Shown: positions 35,276 through 46,000, counted from the stretch's first letter. The stretch: 62,629 nucleotides of DNA from Gemmatimonadota bacterium (GCA_031260285.1 JAIRKD010000033.1:1-62629), one strand, 5' to 3'. Numbers and translations are program-made. Notes: generated by a model not told the origin, from the sequence alone.

Positions 35276-36858
35276 ACTCGGACAAGAACCATGGTGCGGT
35301 CATCCGGCGGGATCCCGTCAACACCGGTGGCGATGGAGAACAGCGACTCAATGATATCATCCAGCGGATGTTCACGCTGGCGGGCGACGTAGTCCACAAC
35401 CGCGCGCTCACCGGCACTCTGGCTGATTGCGTCGGAGAGGCCGTCGGTGAAGAGGAGGAGAAGATCGCTGTGAGGATCCCAGCCTACCGTCTTCTCGTCA
35501 TAGTCGGGGACGTCCACCAGCCCGAACGGGGGGTTGGTGACCGCCAGACGGCTGGGCGTGCCATCCGCCGGAACGACAAAGGCATGGGCATGCCCCGCGT
35601 TGGCGTAGCGCAGCTTTCCCGCAAGCGGATCAATCACACCATAGAAGAGCGTCAGGTACATCCCCGTACTTTCCAGCTCACTGATCAGTGCCTGGTGGGC
35701 GCGGCGAAGCACCTCAGCCGGCGGATTTCCTTCGGAAGCGCTGATCGATACAGCGCTCATGGTGAGGGCCATGATCAGCGCGGACCCCAGTCCGTGACTG
35801 GAAACATCACCGATCACCACCCCGAAGCGGCCACCCGAGAGCCGGAAGAGATGGTAGAAGTCTCCCCCGACGGAGTCCGCCGCGACGCATCGGGCCGCCA
35901 CGTCCGCGCGGTCGCGGAAGCGCTCGGTGGATGGAAGCAGCTTGAGCTGAAGGTCGCGGGCGATCTCCATTTCGCGGTCCACCCGCTCGCGGCGAAGGCT
36001 TTCCGCAACCAGCCGGTTGTTCTCCATCGCAGCGCCGACCTGGCTGGCGATCGCGGTGATGAGCTTGTGATCACCCGCGGAGAAGCGCTCGTTGTTCCGG
36101 CGTCCAACCAGATTGATGACCCCGATTACGCGCGCCTTCCCCTGCGGCGGGGTGTAGTGCACCGGTACTGAAAGGATCGACTCCCGGTTGATGACTCCGA
36201 AGTCCTTCGCCTCCCGGACAAAGGTGTCGTCGGGATCCAGGATGATCGACTGGCGGTTACGGAATACCGACGCGGTAATCGAGCCCGCGTCATCCAGGGA
36301 GATCGGGTTCACCCGACCTTCACCCCCAACTGCCGCGACCAACCGCAGGGTATTGAGCTCCGGATCATGAATCCAGAGAGCCGCCCGCTTCACGGCCATC
36401 ATCTCGATGATCTCCCCCAGAATTCCCCGCGCTGCCTCCTCCATCGAGATCACCGACCCGAGGATTTCGCTGATTGTATAGAGAAGGGTGATCTCCTCGT
36501 AACGTTCAGCGATCTCGCGGCCGAAGAACCGGGTTTCGTTCTGATGCCGGAGGGCTTCGCCAAGAGCAACGGCGAGGAAGGCGGCCCCACGGGCGGCTTC
36601 CTCGGCGCTTATGCCGGCCACCTCCACACAGGTTTCCGCGCCGCCCGGGTTTACGACGGGCACCGCCTCAGAGCCGGGAACAGAGGAAGCGGGCTCCCGC
36701 GTTCCGACCACCATCTCCCACCGGTTGTTCAGCCGCTGCCAGAACCAGACGTCAGCGGCGTAGAGCCGGCCGTAGACCCGCACCAGATCGCGGATCGGCG
36801 CAATCGTGGAAGCCTGCAGGCCGAGCATCGCGGCAGGAATCGGTGCCGGCGCTTTCAT
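35272..36858 (-). CDS. GAF-domain PP2C/SpoIIE-type serine phosphatase
   Basis: A 528-residue RsbU-like phosphatase that should dephosphorylate the STAS antagonist encoded upstream. Residues 1-115 are a region I do not recognise. A GAF domain (about 138-285) may sense a small ligand. A linker helix follows, then a SpoIIE/PP2C domain (about 318-528) with metal-binding acids D333 (SVGGDFYH) and D351 (GDVSSHG), a late FTDGLSDAI and the terminal DDRTMVLV. There are no membrane segments. The ATG overlaps the kinase gene stop (ATGA). Confidence 0.9.
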   Translation of the reverse strand: MKAPAPIPAAMLGLQASTIAPIRDLVRVYGRLYAADVWFWQRLNNRWEMVVGTREPASSVPGSEAVPVVNPGGAETCVEVAGISAEEAARGAAFLAVALGEALRHQNETRFFGREIAERYEEITLLYTISEILGSVISMEEAARGILGEIIEMMAVKRAALWIHDPELNTLRLVAAVGGEGRVNPISLDDAGSITASVFRNRQSIILDPDDTFVREAKDFGVINRESILSVPVHYTPPQGKARVIGVINLVGRRNNERFSAGDHKLITAIASQVGAAMENNRLVAESLRRERVDREMEIARDLQLKLLPSTERFRDRADVAARCVAADSVGGDFYHLFRLSGGRFGVVIGDVSSHGLGSALIMALTMSAVSISASEGNPPAEVLRRAHQALISELESTGMYLTLFYGVIDPLAGKLRYANAGHAHAFVVPADGTPSRLAVTNPPFGLVDVPDYDEKTVGWDPHSDLLLLFTDGLSDAISQSAGERAVVDYVARQREHPLDDIIESLFSIATGVDGIPPDDRTMVLVRV

Positions 36859-37331
36859 GCGCTTCCGCTCTCCGGCCCGCTGTGAACAAGCGTCATCCGC
36901 ACGATATTCCCGCGATCAAGAAACTCCGTCCTGTCCATGAGATGGCGGATCAGGAAAAGACCACGGCCACCGGGTGCGCCGAGGTTCTCGGGGAGAGTCG
37001 GGTCGGGGACCCGGGCGGGGTCAAACCCCGGACCCTGATCAATCACTGTCACCCGGAGATGTCCGGGCGCCAGCCTCATTTCCACCCGAACCGTTTTTTC
37101 ACGGTCAGAACGGTTACCGTAGAGGACTGCATTGACAAGTGCCTCGGTTACGCTGACCCGGAAGTTGAGGTCAAGGCGCACTCCGTCAAAGCCGAAGTCC
37201 CGGCAGCGGCCGGCGAGGTAGCTGACCACGGCTTCAACCAGGCTGAGATCGCTGGGAAGATCCATCACAAAATCAACCGATCCAGAGGCAGACGCTCTGC
37301 CCGGACGGATCGGCCGGTGGCCGCGGATCAT
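36855..37331 (-). CDS. anti-sigma-factor-type serine kinase (RsbW/SpoIIAB-like)
   Basis: A 158-residue GHKL ATPase domain protein. The N box is TEALVNAVLYGN (62-73), the G1 box DQGPGFDP (98-105) and the G2 box GGRGLFLI (121-128). In partner-switching systems such a kinase phosphorylates the STAS protein and binds the sigma factor when the antagonist is phosphorylated. No sigma factor gene is in the window, so its output partner is unknown. It lies 40 bases after the STAS gene and overlaps the phosphatase gene by 4 bases. Confidence 0.9.
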   Translation of the reverse strand: MIRGHRPIRPGRASASGSVDFVMDLPSDLSLVEAVVSYLAGRCRDFGFDGVRLDLNFRVSVTEALVNAVLYGNRSDREKTVRVEMRLAPGHLRVTVIDQGPGFDPARVPDPTLPENLGAPGGRGLFLIRHLMDRTEFLDRGNIVRMTLVHSGPESGSA

Positions 37332-37371
37332 CGGCAGGGGGATGCCAACCGGCCCCCGAAGGCAGACGGGT

Positions 37372-37704
37372 TCAGAAGCTGGAGAGCGCTTCGTCGCGAG
37401 TGTCCGAAATCTCGAACAGGGTGTCGAGCTTGGTCAGCTCAAACAGCGTACGAAGATCCTCGTTCAGATTGGAGAGGCGCAGAGCCCCACCCTGCTCCCG
37501 GATCTTCTTGGAGAGACTGACAAGAACTCCCAGACCGGACGAATCGATGTACCCGGTATTCACAAAATCGATGACAAAACGCCGCTCACCCGCTTCGAGC
37601 TCATCAAGAACCTTCTGCTTGAGGTCCTGGCGGTTCCCGACGATCAGCTGCCCATCCACATCCACCAGAACCACCCCATTCGCCTTCGACGCATGAAAGC
37701 TCAT
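37372..37704 (-). CDS. STAS-domain anti-sigma factor antagonist
   Basis: A 110-residue single-domain RsbV/SpoIIAA-like protein. The phosphorylatable serine is most likely S55 in YIDSSGLG. The start MSFHASKANG has GGGGAG five bases upstream; a longer frame to 37806 adds a poor leader. When dephosphorylated it should sequester the kinase encoded next. It is first in a four-gene run with kinase, phosphatase and rsmA. Confidence 0.92.
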   Translation of the reverse strand: MSFHASKANGVVLVDVDGQLIVGNRQDLKQKVLDELEAGERRFVIDFVNTGYIDSSGLGVLVSLSKKIREQGGALRLSNLNEDLRTLFELTKLDTLFEISDTRDEALSSF

Positions 37705-38095
37705 GACATCTCCCCAAAACGTGAGTCTATGGAAACCGGGATACCACGGGGCGGCAAGGCATATGCCACCACCGGAGCCATCGGGTTCTTGTCGCTCGCT
37801 CCGCATTCATCCCACGCGCTGATGCACGGGGATTCCATGGAAGTTAAGCATGATACCGCCGGTTGGCGATGGGAAGGGAAAGAGGGCCTGACTGACCGGG
37901 TCATGAACGAGACCGACAGCGGTCTGTCCGGCAATATTCTCCCATCTCCCGCATTTTGCCGGACCACACTTACTGGCATTTCACGGCACCTTCTCCCGAT
38001 ACGCAATGCTCAGCCGCCCCAGATTTCGTCCCGGTGGGGAACAGGTCCGTACCTCTCCCTTCGGCAACCACCACCCTGCGCATTTGATACCGCGC
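37705..38095. other. intergenic region upstream of the STAS operon
   Basis: 391 bases between the STAS start and the coaD stop. Frames present here are short and compositionally poor. A promoter for the STAS-rsmA operon must lie within it, but no clear housekeeping -35/-10 pair is visible, which would fit control by an alternative sigma factor. I see nothing else. Confidence 0.5.
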
Positions 38096-38620
38096 TCACC
38101 GTCCCGACCCCATCCCGCGCAGCCGGGTGAACACGGGTGTCGGGACAAGCCGGCTCACATCGCCGCCAAGCTCCGAGATCTCACGCACAAGTGACGCGGA
38201 AAGGAATGACTTCCGGGGATCGGGCGCCAGGAAGATGGTTTCCAGGGAGGAATCGAGTTCGCGGTTCATCAGCGCGAGCCGGAATTCGTATTCAAAGTCG
38301 CTGGAGTCACGCACCCCACGGATGATGATCCGGGCGTTGCGGCTCCGGGCGAAGTCGACGAGAAGCCCCTCAAACCCCGCAGCTTCAATCCGGGGTTCGT
38401 CATGGAAGACCTCGTTGATCATCGCGATCCGTTCCGTCGGATCAAAAAGCCCCTTCTTCGGCTGACTGGCGCGGAAACCCACGGCAACCACCACATGGTC
38501 CGCCACCGCGAGGGCGCGACGGGCCACGTCTTCATGACCCAGGGTGATCGGGTCGAATGAACCGGGGAAGATGGCAATGCGAGCTTCCCTCAAAGGAGCG
38601 TCAGCGTTCATGTGCGCCAT
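38096..38620 (-). CDS. coaD: phosphopantetheine adenylyltransferase
   Basis: A 174-residue nucleotidyltransferase making dephospho-CoA from 4'-phosphopantetheine and ATP. The PGSFDPITLGH segment (19-29) holds the T/HxGH motif, followed by RGVRDSSDFEYEF and the ATP-site SFLSASLVREI. An ATG at 38611 would give 171 residues and reduce the overlap with rsmD from 20 to 11 bases. It is the third gene of the recJ-rsmD-coaD run. Confidence 0.95.
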   Translation of the reverse strand: MAHMNADAPLREARIAIFPGSFDPITLGHEDVARRALAVADHVVVAVGFRASQPKKGLFDPTERIAMINEVFHDEPRIEAAGFEGLLVDFARSRNARIIIRGVRDSSDFEYEFRLALMNRELDSSLETIFLAPDPRKSFLSASLVREISELGGDVSRLVPTPVFTRLRGMGSGR

Positions 38621-39173
38621 GGGTTGTCAGGTCAGGATCCACCTCGGGATCCGCCATCAGAAAGGTCAGCATCGTATCACCGTACCGCTTTTCACGAGCG
38701 GGAGTCACTCCGCCCAGCCGTTCGTGGGGAGAGTGCTCGATACAGAGGATACGCGCAAAGGGACTGGCACTCCAGAGCTCGACAAGTCGGGTGGCGAACC
38801 CCTGCTCATACGGTGGGTCCGCAAAGGCGAGATCATATTCGAACGGACGGAGCGACGCCACATGGCGGATCGCGTCAACCGGAAGAACAGAGGTGGAACT
38901 GGTGTTCACTTCCAGGCTGGCGAGGTTGGCTCGCAGCGACTGAAGAGCTTTCCCTCCGGTTTCAACAAAAACCGCGCGGCTCGCCCCTCGCGAAAGTGCC
39001 TCCAGGCCAAGCGCGCCCGAACCCGCGAAGAGGTCGAGGACGCTGGCATCAGCGAGCCAGGGAGCCACCGCGCTCATCCAGGCCTCGCGCACCCGATCGG
39101 TGGTGGGCCGGGTATCGCGCCCGGGAGGCGCCGCAATCTGTCGCCCGCTCCAGACTCCTCCGACAATTCTCAT
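38601..39173 (-). CDS. rsmD: 16S rRNA (guanine966-N2)-methyltransferase
   Basis: A 190-residue SAM methyltransferase. MRIVGGVWSGRQI is the usual N-terminus. The SAM site is VLDLFAGSGALGLE (45-58) and the catalytic motif ADPPY (118-122). It overlaps recJ by 4 bases upstream and coaD downstream. The rsmD-coaD order is common in bacteria. Confidence 0.95.
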   Translation of the reverse strand: MRIVGGVWSGRQIAAPPGRDTRPTTDRVREAWMSAVAPWLADASVLDLFAGSGALGLEALSRGASRAVFVETGGKALQSLRANLASLEVNTSSTSVLPVDAIRHVASLRPFEYDLAFADPPYEQGFATRLVELWSASPFARILCIEHSPHERLGGVTPAREKRYGDTMLTFLMADPEVDPDLTTHGAHER

Positions 39174-40954
39174 GAGGCTACCCGAAGATCCACCAGAACC
39201 GCCTGCACCCCCGGTGTACCTCCGGATGACCTGCCCCGCCAGGTATCCTCATCCACCTTGAAGGCAATATCAACCCGCGAACCAACACCTCCGAGTTCGC
39301 GCAGCCGGTCACCCATCCGGAAACCGATCGCGGGCAGCATCGCACCGCTCGCGTCCTGAAGGGAGAGCTTCAGATGCTCTCCTTCCTTACCAACCAGCCG
39401 GGGAGGGGAGGCGAGTTGCACGCCTCGGGCGGCAAAGACCGGCGTCGGGTTGCCGATCCCGAATGGCTCAAAATGACGAAGGATCCGCCAGAGCTCGTGG
39501 GTGACCTCTGACAGGGCAACCTCCGCGGCAATCTCAAGTTGCGGGACCAGCTGATCCGCTTCAAGTCGCTCCCGGGCGACCTCGTTGAACGACTCGCGGA
39601 ACGCGTCTGCTTCCCCGGGCAGGAGTGAACATCCCGCCGCCATACGATGCCCTCCATAGCGGAGCAGGTGTCGTTCACAGGCGACAAACGCCTGATGCAG
39701 ATGGAAACCACGGATGGACCGGGCGCTTCCCTTCCCCTCCGTATCTCCAAGAGAGATCATGACTACAGGCCGGTGGATCTGTTCCACAACCCGGGCCGCA
39801 ACAATCCCGATGATCCCCGGGTGCCAGTTCGGGGAGGCGAGAACAACTCCGAAATCACGGGCAGGGTCGTAGCTCCTGTCGAGGAGACGGAGCGCGTCCT
39901 CAAGAGTGGCACGATCCAGCTCCTGCCGGCCACGGTTCACTCCCTCCAGCTCCGTGGCGATGCTCTCCGCCTCAGCCGGGTTCTCCGTCAGCAGGAGACG
40001 GACGGCGCGCATGGCGTCACCCATCCGCCCCGCCGCGTTGAGCCTCGGAGCAAGTGTGAACCCGATGCGGCCGGCGGTCACTCCTTCCTTCTGCTCCAGA
40101 CCGGACGCCCGGATGAGAGCCCGCATCCCGGAGTTGGGGCTGTCCTGGAGGATATCGATCCCCCAGCGCAGGAGCGCCCGGTTCTCAGCCGTCACCGGCG
40201 CCAGATCCGCGATGGTGGCAACGGCGACAAGATCCAGCAGAGGATGAAGTCGGGCCTCCGGCACACCCAGCTCCGCCGCAACCGCAAGCGCCAGCTTGTA
40301 CGCCACCCCGGCGCCGGCGAGTCCCTTGTCGGGGTACAGGCAGTCCGGCCGGTTGGGGTTGACCACCGCCAGGGCGGGCGGGAGCGTTTCACCGGGGGTA
40401 TGGTGATCGGTTACAACCACATCAATGCCCCGCGAAGAGGCAGTCCTGACCGCCTCGTGCGCTACGATCCCGCAATCACAGGTGACAATCAGCGTCGCCC
40501 CGGCTTCCTCCGCGGCCGCGATCCCGCCAACGCCCAGGTCGTATCCGTTCTCCATCCGGTGAGGGACAAAGGGGACAACCCGGGCACCCGTCATTGTCAG
40601 CGCGCGACAGAGGAGAGCGGTTGAAGAAACTCCATCCACGTCATAGTCACCATGGACAAGAATCACCTCTCCCGAGCGGACCGCTGCGGCGATCCGGCCC
40701 GCGGCGGCAGTCATTCCCGCCAGTTCAAATGGAGAGTGGATCTGACCCGCATGCGGCCGAAGGAACGCCTTGGCGGCGTCCGGTTCGGTATACCCCCGCC
40801 GGGCGAGGATCCCGCAGAGGACGCGAGGCAGACGGAGCTCGGCTGCGAGCCGGTCAATGGCCGCGGAGTCAGGTGGCTCAGCGATGATCCAGCGCGCGCG
40901 CAGCGGGGCACGGGCCGGAGGGGCGGTAATGGCGGCGGGCGCGGAAGCAATCAT
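39170..40954 (-). CDS. recJ: single-strand DNA-specific 5'-3' exonuclease
   Basis: A 594-residue DHH-family nuclease of recombination and mismatch repair. The first metal motif is HGDYDVDGVSS (101-111), the DHH motif is 183-185 (VVTDHHTPGE), and the DHHA1 domain motif GGHRMAAG and the C-terminal OB-like domain follow. The start is placed at MIASAPAAIT; the frame stays open to 41083 but the extra 43 residues look non-homologous. The ribosome site is weak at either place. It is coupled to rsmD (ATGA). Confidence 0.93.
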   Translation of the reverse strand: MIASAPAAITAPPARAPLRARWIIAEPPDSAAIDRLAAELRLPRVLCGILARRGYTEPDAAKAFLRPHAGQIHSPFELAGMTAAAGRIAAAVRSGEVILVHGDYDVDGVSSTALLCRALTMTGARVVPFVPHRMENGYDLGVGGIAAAEEAGATLIVTCDCGIVAHEAVRTASSRGIDVVVTDHHTPGETLPPALAVVNPNRPDCLYPDKGLAGAGVAYKLALAVAAELGVPEARLHPLLDLVAVATIADLAPVTAENRALLRWGIDILQDSPNSGMRALIRASGLEQKEGVTAGRIGFTLAPRLNAAGRMGDAMRAVRLLLTENPAEAESIATELEGVNRGRQELDRATLEDALRLLDRSYDPARDFGVVLASPNWHPGIIGIVAARVVEQIHRPVVMISLGDTEGKGSARSIRGFHLHQAFVACERHLLRYGGHRMAAGCSLLPGEADAFRESFNEVARERLEADQLVPQLEIAAEVALSEVTHELWRILRHFEPFGIGNPTPVFAARGVQLASPPRLVGKEGEHLKLSLQDASGAMLPAIGFRMGDRLRELGGVGSRVDIAFKVDEDTWRGRSSGGTPGVQAVLVDLRVAS

Positions 40955-41100
40955 GTGAGGGAAGGTAATCAGCGGCTTATCAGGGCTGCAACCCGAAGGA
41001 CAGATGGATATTGCCGTTGAAGACACGTCAGCCCGCAAACACCAGGGACCACGGTATGAGAGGATCCGTAGTGCTCGCGTCATGACAATCGGGGAATACC

Positions 41101-41135
41101 GGTATAAAAAGAGGACCGGATGATCTCCGGTCCTC
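41101..41135 (-). terminator. intrinsic terminator after the SusD-like gene
   Basis: A perfect 10-bp stem (41111-41120 with 41126-41135, 5-base loop) is followed on the minus strand by TTTTTATACC. A shorter T-stretch on the plus side makes it possibly bidirectional. It ends the SusC-SusD unit. Confidence 0.85.
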
Positions 41136-41222
41136 TTTATCCCTCCAAAGCTGCTTCAGAACTCTATCAGGCAACCGGGAGTCAGAAAGGAGAAACCCTC
41201 CTCCCTGACCCGGAAGTCCTGC

Positions 41223-43022
41223 TCAGTTCCCGTCAAATGGAGCATAGGTTGCCGTATTCCGGCCGGTCCGGCCTCCGTTTGTATAATTCGGGAGACCGTA
41301 CATATCCAGAACGTTCCCTGGCACCGGGAAGCTGGTGAGTGAGCCATCCGCCAGCATCCCCCACCCACGTGAATCCGCGTACGCCTGGAAGACATCCTGA
41401 CCGGCAAGCTCGATCATGCGCTCATAACGGATGGCCGTGTAGAGCGTTCCGCATTGACCGTTATCCATCCGGGGAACGCACATACCGAGCGAATCCTGCT
41501 GAACACCAGCAGTTGTGACAGGAACCAGACCGGCTGCCGTTCTCGTGGCGTTGATGAAGGGCAGCGCTTCCTCATCCCTGTTCAGTCTCACAAGGGCTTC
41601 CGCTCTCATGAGGTTGTTCTCAACGGCGGTGATCAGAGGCTGCAGACCGGCATTATTGCCTGTTACTGCCAGCTGCGCGCAACCGATACTATTCCGCAAT
41701 TTGTGACGCGACCACTGATAGGCTGAAAACAGCTCCCTGCCCCGCCCCAGATCAAATCCGTTGTTGTCTTCCCGGTAACAGGTATAGCTACCATTGGCCT
41801 GCGGATTTGGCACTCCGTTTGAGTACTGGCCGGTAATGCGCCGGTCCGGGGTGACGATATCAAAACGGGAGCGATTCCGCACCGGCGTCGCAAGCCAATT
41901 CTGGTATCCGGACCTCGCAACAGAGTCAAGCGTAGCGGTTACGTTACTACCGGTGCCTGTTACCCGAACCGCAAATGGCTGATCAGCCATTCCGATCGTA
42001 TGGTAGTTCCAGCGTCCATTCGTAGTTGCAGTTGTTGAATTATTCTGCATACGAATGAGAACCTGAGAGGTAACGGCCGGCGTCTCACTGAGTTGAACCG
42101 CGTAGTCATTACCGGCCTTCACCCCTTTCTCCGTCCAGCCCAGAATCGTATCCCAGGGGAGTGCGGCACGTTCATCCGGAGTCCTTGCCCCCAGAATCTT
42201 CAGGCGGGCCTTGAGCGTATAGGCCATCTCGGCGAGCCTGGCCTGGGTGATCGGGGCGTTTGTCAGGAACCAGGTGTTGCTCCCTGCTATCCAGGCCCGA
42301 TTTGCCGCCCATGCGGGATTTGCGGTAATTGAAATCACCGAATCCAGGTCCGCAATCGCATTCTCCAACCCCACTCTCCACGAGATCAGGTTATCCCGGG
42401 AAAACGAATAGGGATCCGTGATTGAGTCGAGATCCACCGATTCATGGAAGGTGTGGACACTGTCAAAGGCCAGTGCTGCGTACCCCCATGACCAGCCTCT
42501 TACAAATCTCGCAAACGCCTCCAGGCGATAGATATCGGTCGCCGTGTCCGCCGCAAACGCCTCCGGCTGGCTATTGATGAAACGGAGAGCATCATGAGGG
42601 AATGAGGAAACTCCCCCGATGTCCGCCCAGAAGGTGCGTGGGCCCCAATCACAGACAGTGGAACAGATAACCGCCTGATTCGGCAGAGCAGGGCGTGGTT
42701 CCAGAATATCCTTGTACTGCTGCTGGGTACCCGTGCCGGTAAGCGTGGCTGTCTGCTGCGCAGAAGTATAGATAAACGACTGCACTGAATAGCCTGCCAG
42801 CGTACTGGAGTTACCCTGGAGAACCCGGAACAGGGAGTTCCCCGCGGCAACCATCGAACCCGCTGTCGCAGACTGCACATCACGGATGTTCTTCTGGGCC
42901 TGCCGTGCAGAAGGGCTGTTTTTATTGGCAACAACCAGATCCTGACACGCAGTGGCGCCAATCGTAACAGCCGCCAACATGATCATGAACGGACGGAAAT
43001 GCCGTTCTGGTCTTGTAACCAT
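41223..43022 (-). CDS. SusD/RagB-family outer-membrane lipoprotein
   Basis: A 599-residue lipoprotein with a type II signal peptide whose acylated cysteine is C26 (TIGATAC). The rest is a helical, TPR-rich SusD-like protein with a late RYERMIELAGQDVFQAYADSRGW segment typical of the family's C-terminal part. Together with the SusC-like channel it should bind and help import a glycan or peptide ligand at the cell surface. It starts 29 bases after the SusC gene stop with a GAGG ribosome site. No glycoside hydrolase is next to it, so the ligand class is unknown. Confidence 0.9.
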   Translation of the reverse strand: MVTRPERHFRPFMIMLAAVTIGATACQDLVVANKNSPSARQAQKNIRDVQSATAGSMVAAGNSLFRVLQGNSSTLAGYSVQSFIYTSAQQTATLTGTGTQQQYKDILEPRPALPNQAVICSTVCDWGPRTFWADIGGVSSFPHDALRFINSQPEAFAADTATDIYRLEAFARFVRGWSWGYAALAFDSVHTFHESVDLDSITDPYSFSRDNLISWRVGLENAIADLDSVISITANPAWAANRAWIAGSNTWFLTNAPITQARLAEMAYTLKARLKILGARTPDERAALPWDTILGWTEKGVKAGNDYAVQLSETPAVTSQVLIRMQNNSTTATTNGRWNYHTIGMADQPFAVRVTGTGSNVTATLDSVARSGYQNWLATPVRNRSRFDIVTPDRRITGQYSNGVPNPQANGSYTCYREDNNGFDLGRGRELFSAYQWSRHKLRNSIGCAQLAVTGNNAGLQPLITAVENNLMRAEALVRLNRDEEALPFINATRTAAGLVPVTTAGVQQDSLGMCVPRMDNGQCGTLYTAIRYERMIELAGQDVFQAYADSRGWGMLADGSLTSFPVPGNVLDMYGLPNYTNGGRTGRNTATYAPFDGN

Positions 43023-43051
43023 AAGCTAAACCTCTATCCTTTATCCTGAGC

Positions 43052-46000
43052 TCAGAAGGTCAGCGTAGCGTCTACGGTCCATGTACGCGTTGGCGGGTAG
43101 CTGCTGGAATCCACCGAGTTCGCACGGGTATTCAGATCCAGTCCCTGCTCAGGATCAAAGCCGGAGAATCCGGTGATCGTGAAAAGGTTACGACCGGTGA
43201 GACCAATCTGCGCGCTGGAAATACCGAGGGAACCCAAGCCCCATCTCTCAAACTGAGCCCGATTAAAGCGGTATCCGACCTGGGCCGTCCGGAGCTTCAG
43301 ATAGTCTGCTTTCTCCACGATATAGCTGCTTCCGCCGGAACCTACAGCAACCGTGTAGTATTTGATCGGCTTCTTGAGGCCGTCCGGCTTGCCGAACTGA
43401 TCAAGCTCGACATGATTCCGCTCGCCGTTTGTGTTGCTCATCATATCCAGCTTCGCCCGATTGTTGGCAACCGCGCCTACGGCGGCGTGCAGCTGGGCAC
43501 TGAAGTTCCAGTTGCCGTAACGCACGTTGTTGATCCAGCCCAGATTCTTCGGCATGCTTTCTCCGAGGTTCTGGCGGATATCTCCATTCATCTCATCCTG
43601 CTGGAAGATCGGCATGCCCCACTCATATTCATCGCCGTTTACGGTACCGATAAAACCCCAGGTGCTGTCCTGAACGATGCCGTTGATGATGCCCTCATTC
43701 CATTTCTTGGTCCCGACCCAGACAAGCAGTCCTTCGTCGTTCACCTGGAACTGATTCTCAAATCCAACAGCACGGCCACCACGATGATCTTTCAGGTCAT
43801 TCAGCGACGTCAGGTTTCTGAAGCCGTATGTGCCGTAGACCGGCTCTCCCTGACAGTCAAAACGGTAGGTCTGGCTCGCATCGCAGGGCAATGTCCATTC
43901 AACAATTTTTACCCGCGAAAAATCAGCGGTCATCAGGCTGTTCCAGCCAACCTTCGGAGTCTGGAAGATGTTTCCTTCCAGGGAGAATTCCGTTGTATGC
44001 CCGGCAACCGCTCCCGAGTTGATGATCCGGGAATCATACCCCCAAGGCGCCGGCAGATAATTGGGAACGATCTGGTCCACGGTCTTCTGCCAGGCCTGCG
44101 TGAGGGTCAGGCCGAAGCGGGTGAACAGAATTGCATTCAGTGAAACTTCGTTTTCCGTTGTTCTTGAAGGCCTCAGATCCGGATTTCCGAGCTGCTGTTT
44201 GGTCGGAGACTCACCTGAGGACCAGACCTCATACTGATTGGCGAAGGCCGGACGCCCACCCGCCGTGCCGCGGGCAAAGCTCAGCTTGAACTCACTGACG
44301 TGAGGAAGGTTGAACCATTCTTCCTCACCCATCCGCCAGGCCGCCGCTGTACGGTAGTAGTTCTGCCAGCGCTGCCCGGATCCGAACAGCGAGCTCCCAT
44401 CGCGTCGTCCAAGCGCCGTCAGGGTATATTTTCCGGCGTAATCAAGCCCGATATCCGTCAGGTACCCTGAGGAGCGGACCTCTGTTATGTTGTTTCCCGC
44501 CGTCTGCCCGGCCGCAGAGACGGCGCTCAGGCTTGGCACTCCGGCAACGTTGAACCCTTGCCCGCGCCGCGAGGCGGTGGCTCGCTCATCCCGCTCCATA
44601 AGCCCCCGGACCGTAACGCGGGTATTCAGCGCGCCGAAATCCTTGCGGGCAGAGAGCTGGGCTTCTCCATTGAAGGTATTGTTCCAGTTATCGGCAAAAT
44701 CGATCATTCCGTCGTACGACCGTGTATTTCCGGTCCCGATATCAATCGGGGTCCCCTGGGGAAGGTACGAGGTGGTATTCTGTTCCCGCCGGTCATAGCT
44801 GAGCCGGGCGTTCCCCGAAAGCCAGAGCACAGGGCTCCAGGAGTAGTTCCCGCTGAGCAGTGTCCGGTTCTGGGTCATCTCCTGGGTACGGCTGTTCTGT
44901 GACCAGAGGGGATTCTGATACGCGATGAAGGGGTCAGGGCGCTGGAGGAAATTCCCCTCATTGTCCTTCAGAGACAGATCAAGATCCCGGGGTGTATAAA
45001 GCACAGCCGTGAAGAAGGACTGGGCCGGAGCTGTGTACACCTCATCGCGTCCATCCCGGGCATGGCTCATGGAAACGCCAAGGCTCATCGTCTCCTTGAA
45101 CCGGTGGTCCAGATTGAGACGGAGGGAGTTCCGGTAGTAACCGTCACTACCCTCAACCACACCCTGATCACCAACCCGGTTGACGCTTACAGAAAAGTTG
45201 GTACCAAGAGTGTTCTGTGAAATTGTAAAGTTGTGCGACTGGTAGATCCCCGGCCGGGTTGCGGTGGCAAGGTTGTTATAGACAATTCCCCCCGCAAACG
45301 GCTGATCATAAAACTGGACGGCAGGGTCCGTGTTCGCCGATCTGTAAATGGTATCGAGCTTGGTACCCCCGGCGTTCAGTCTGATCGCCGAGATATAGTT
45401 CGAAACACCTCTGTCAGGGTAAGCTCTGTTGTTACGGCGTGTGGTCGAAGTACTCGTGCTCAGATCAGCCCCGGACGCGAGGATATAGTCCGTGCCCGCG
45501 GCGTTAAGCGCATACGGAGTATGGTTTGTCATGTCCAGAGAGAACGTCTCTGTCAGGCCGACCTCGGTATGCAGAGAGAACTGCGTCTGTCCCTGCTGGA
45601 GGTTTGTTCCACGCTTTGTCGTAATCGCGATGACCCCGGCCGCCGCTCGCGATCCATACATCGATGCGGCAGCAGCCCCGCGGATAACCTCCATGGACTC
45701 AATATCCAACCCGTCAATCGCGCTGGTTGAGGCAACACCCGTGGGAGTTGAGCTCAGGACCACGCCGTCCACAACAATGAGTGGCGCACCACCGCCACGG
45801 AGGCTGGTGGGTGTACGGAGCACAATTGACGTGCTCGAACCAGGCTCACCGCTCCCCCGGTTCATCTGCACACCCGCAACACGGCCCTGGATGTTCTGTA
45901 CGGCGTTACCCGCAGCAACAACCGGCATCGTCTCGGCAGAGACCTTCGCAACCGAGATCGGCGAGCGGACACCTTCAACCGGGTCGATAAGGCCGGTTGC

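Noticed and set aside
37701-38006. 101-residue frame upstream of the STAS gene
   Set aside because: Overlaps the STAS ribosome site, has no conserved features and looks like chance.
39647-40624. 325-residue plus-strand frame opposite recJ
   Set aside because: Shadow of recJ, caused by high-GC codon usage; no domain.
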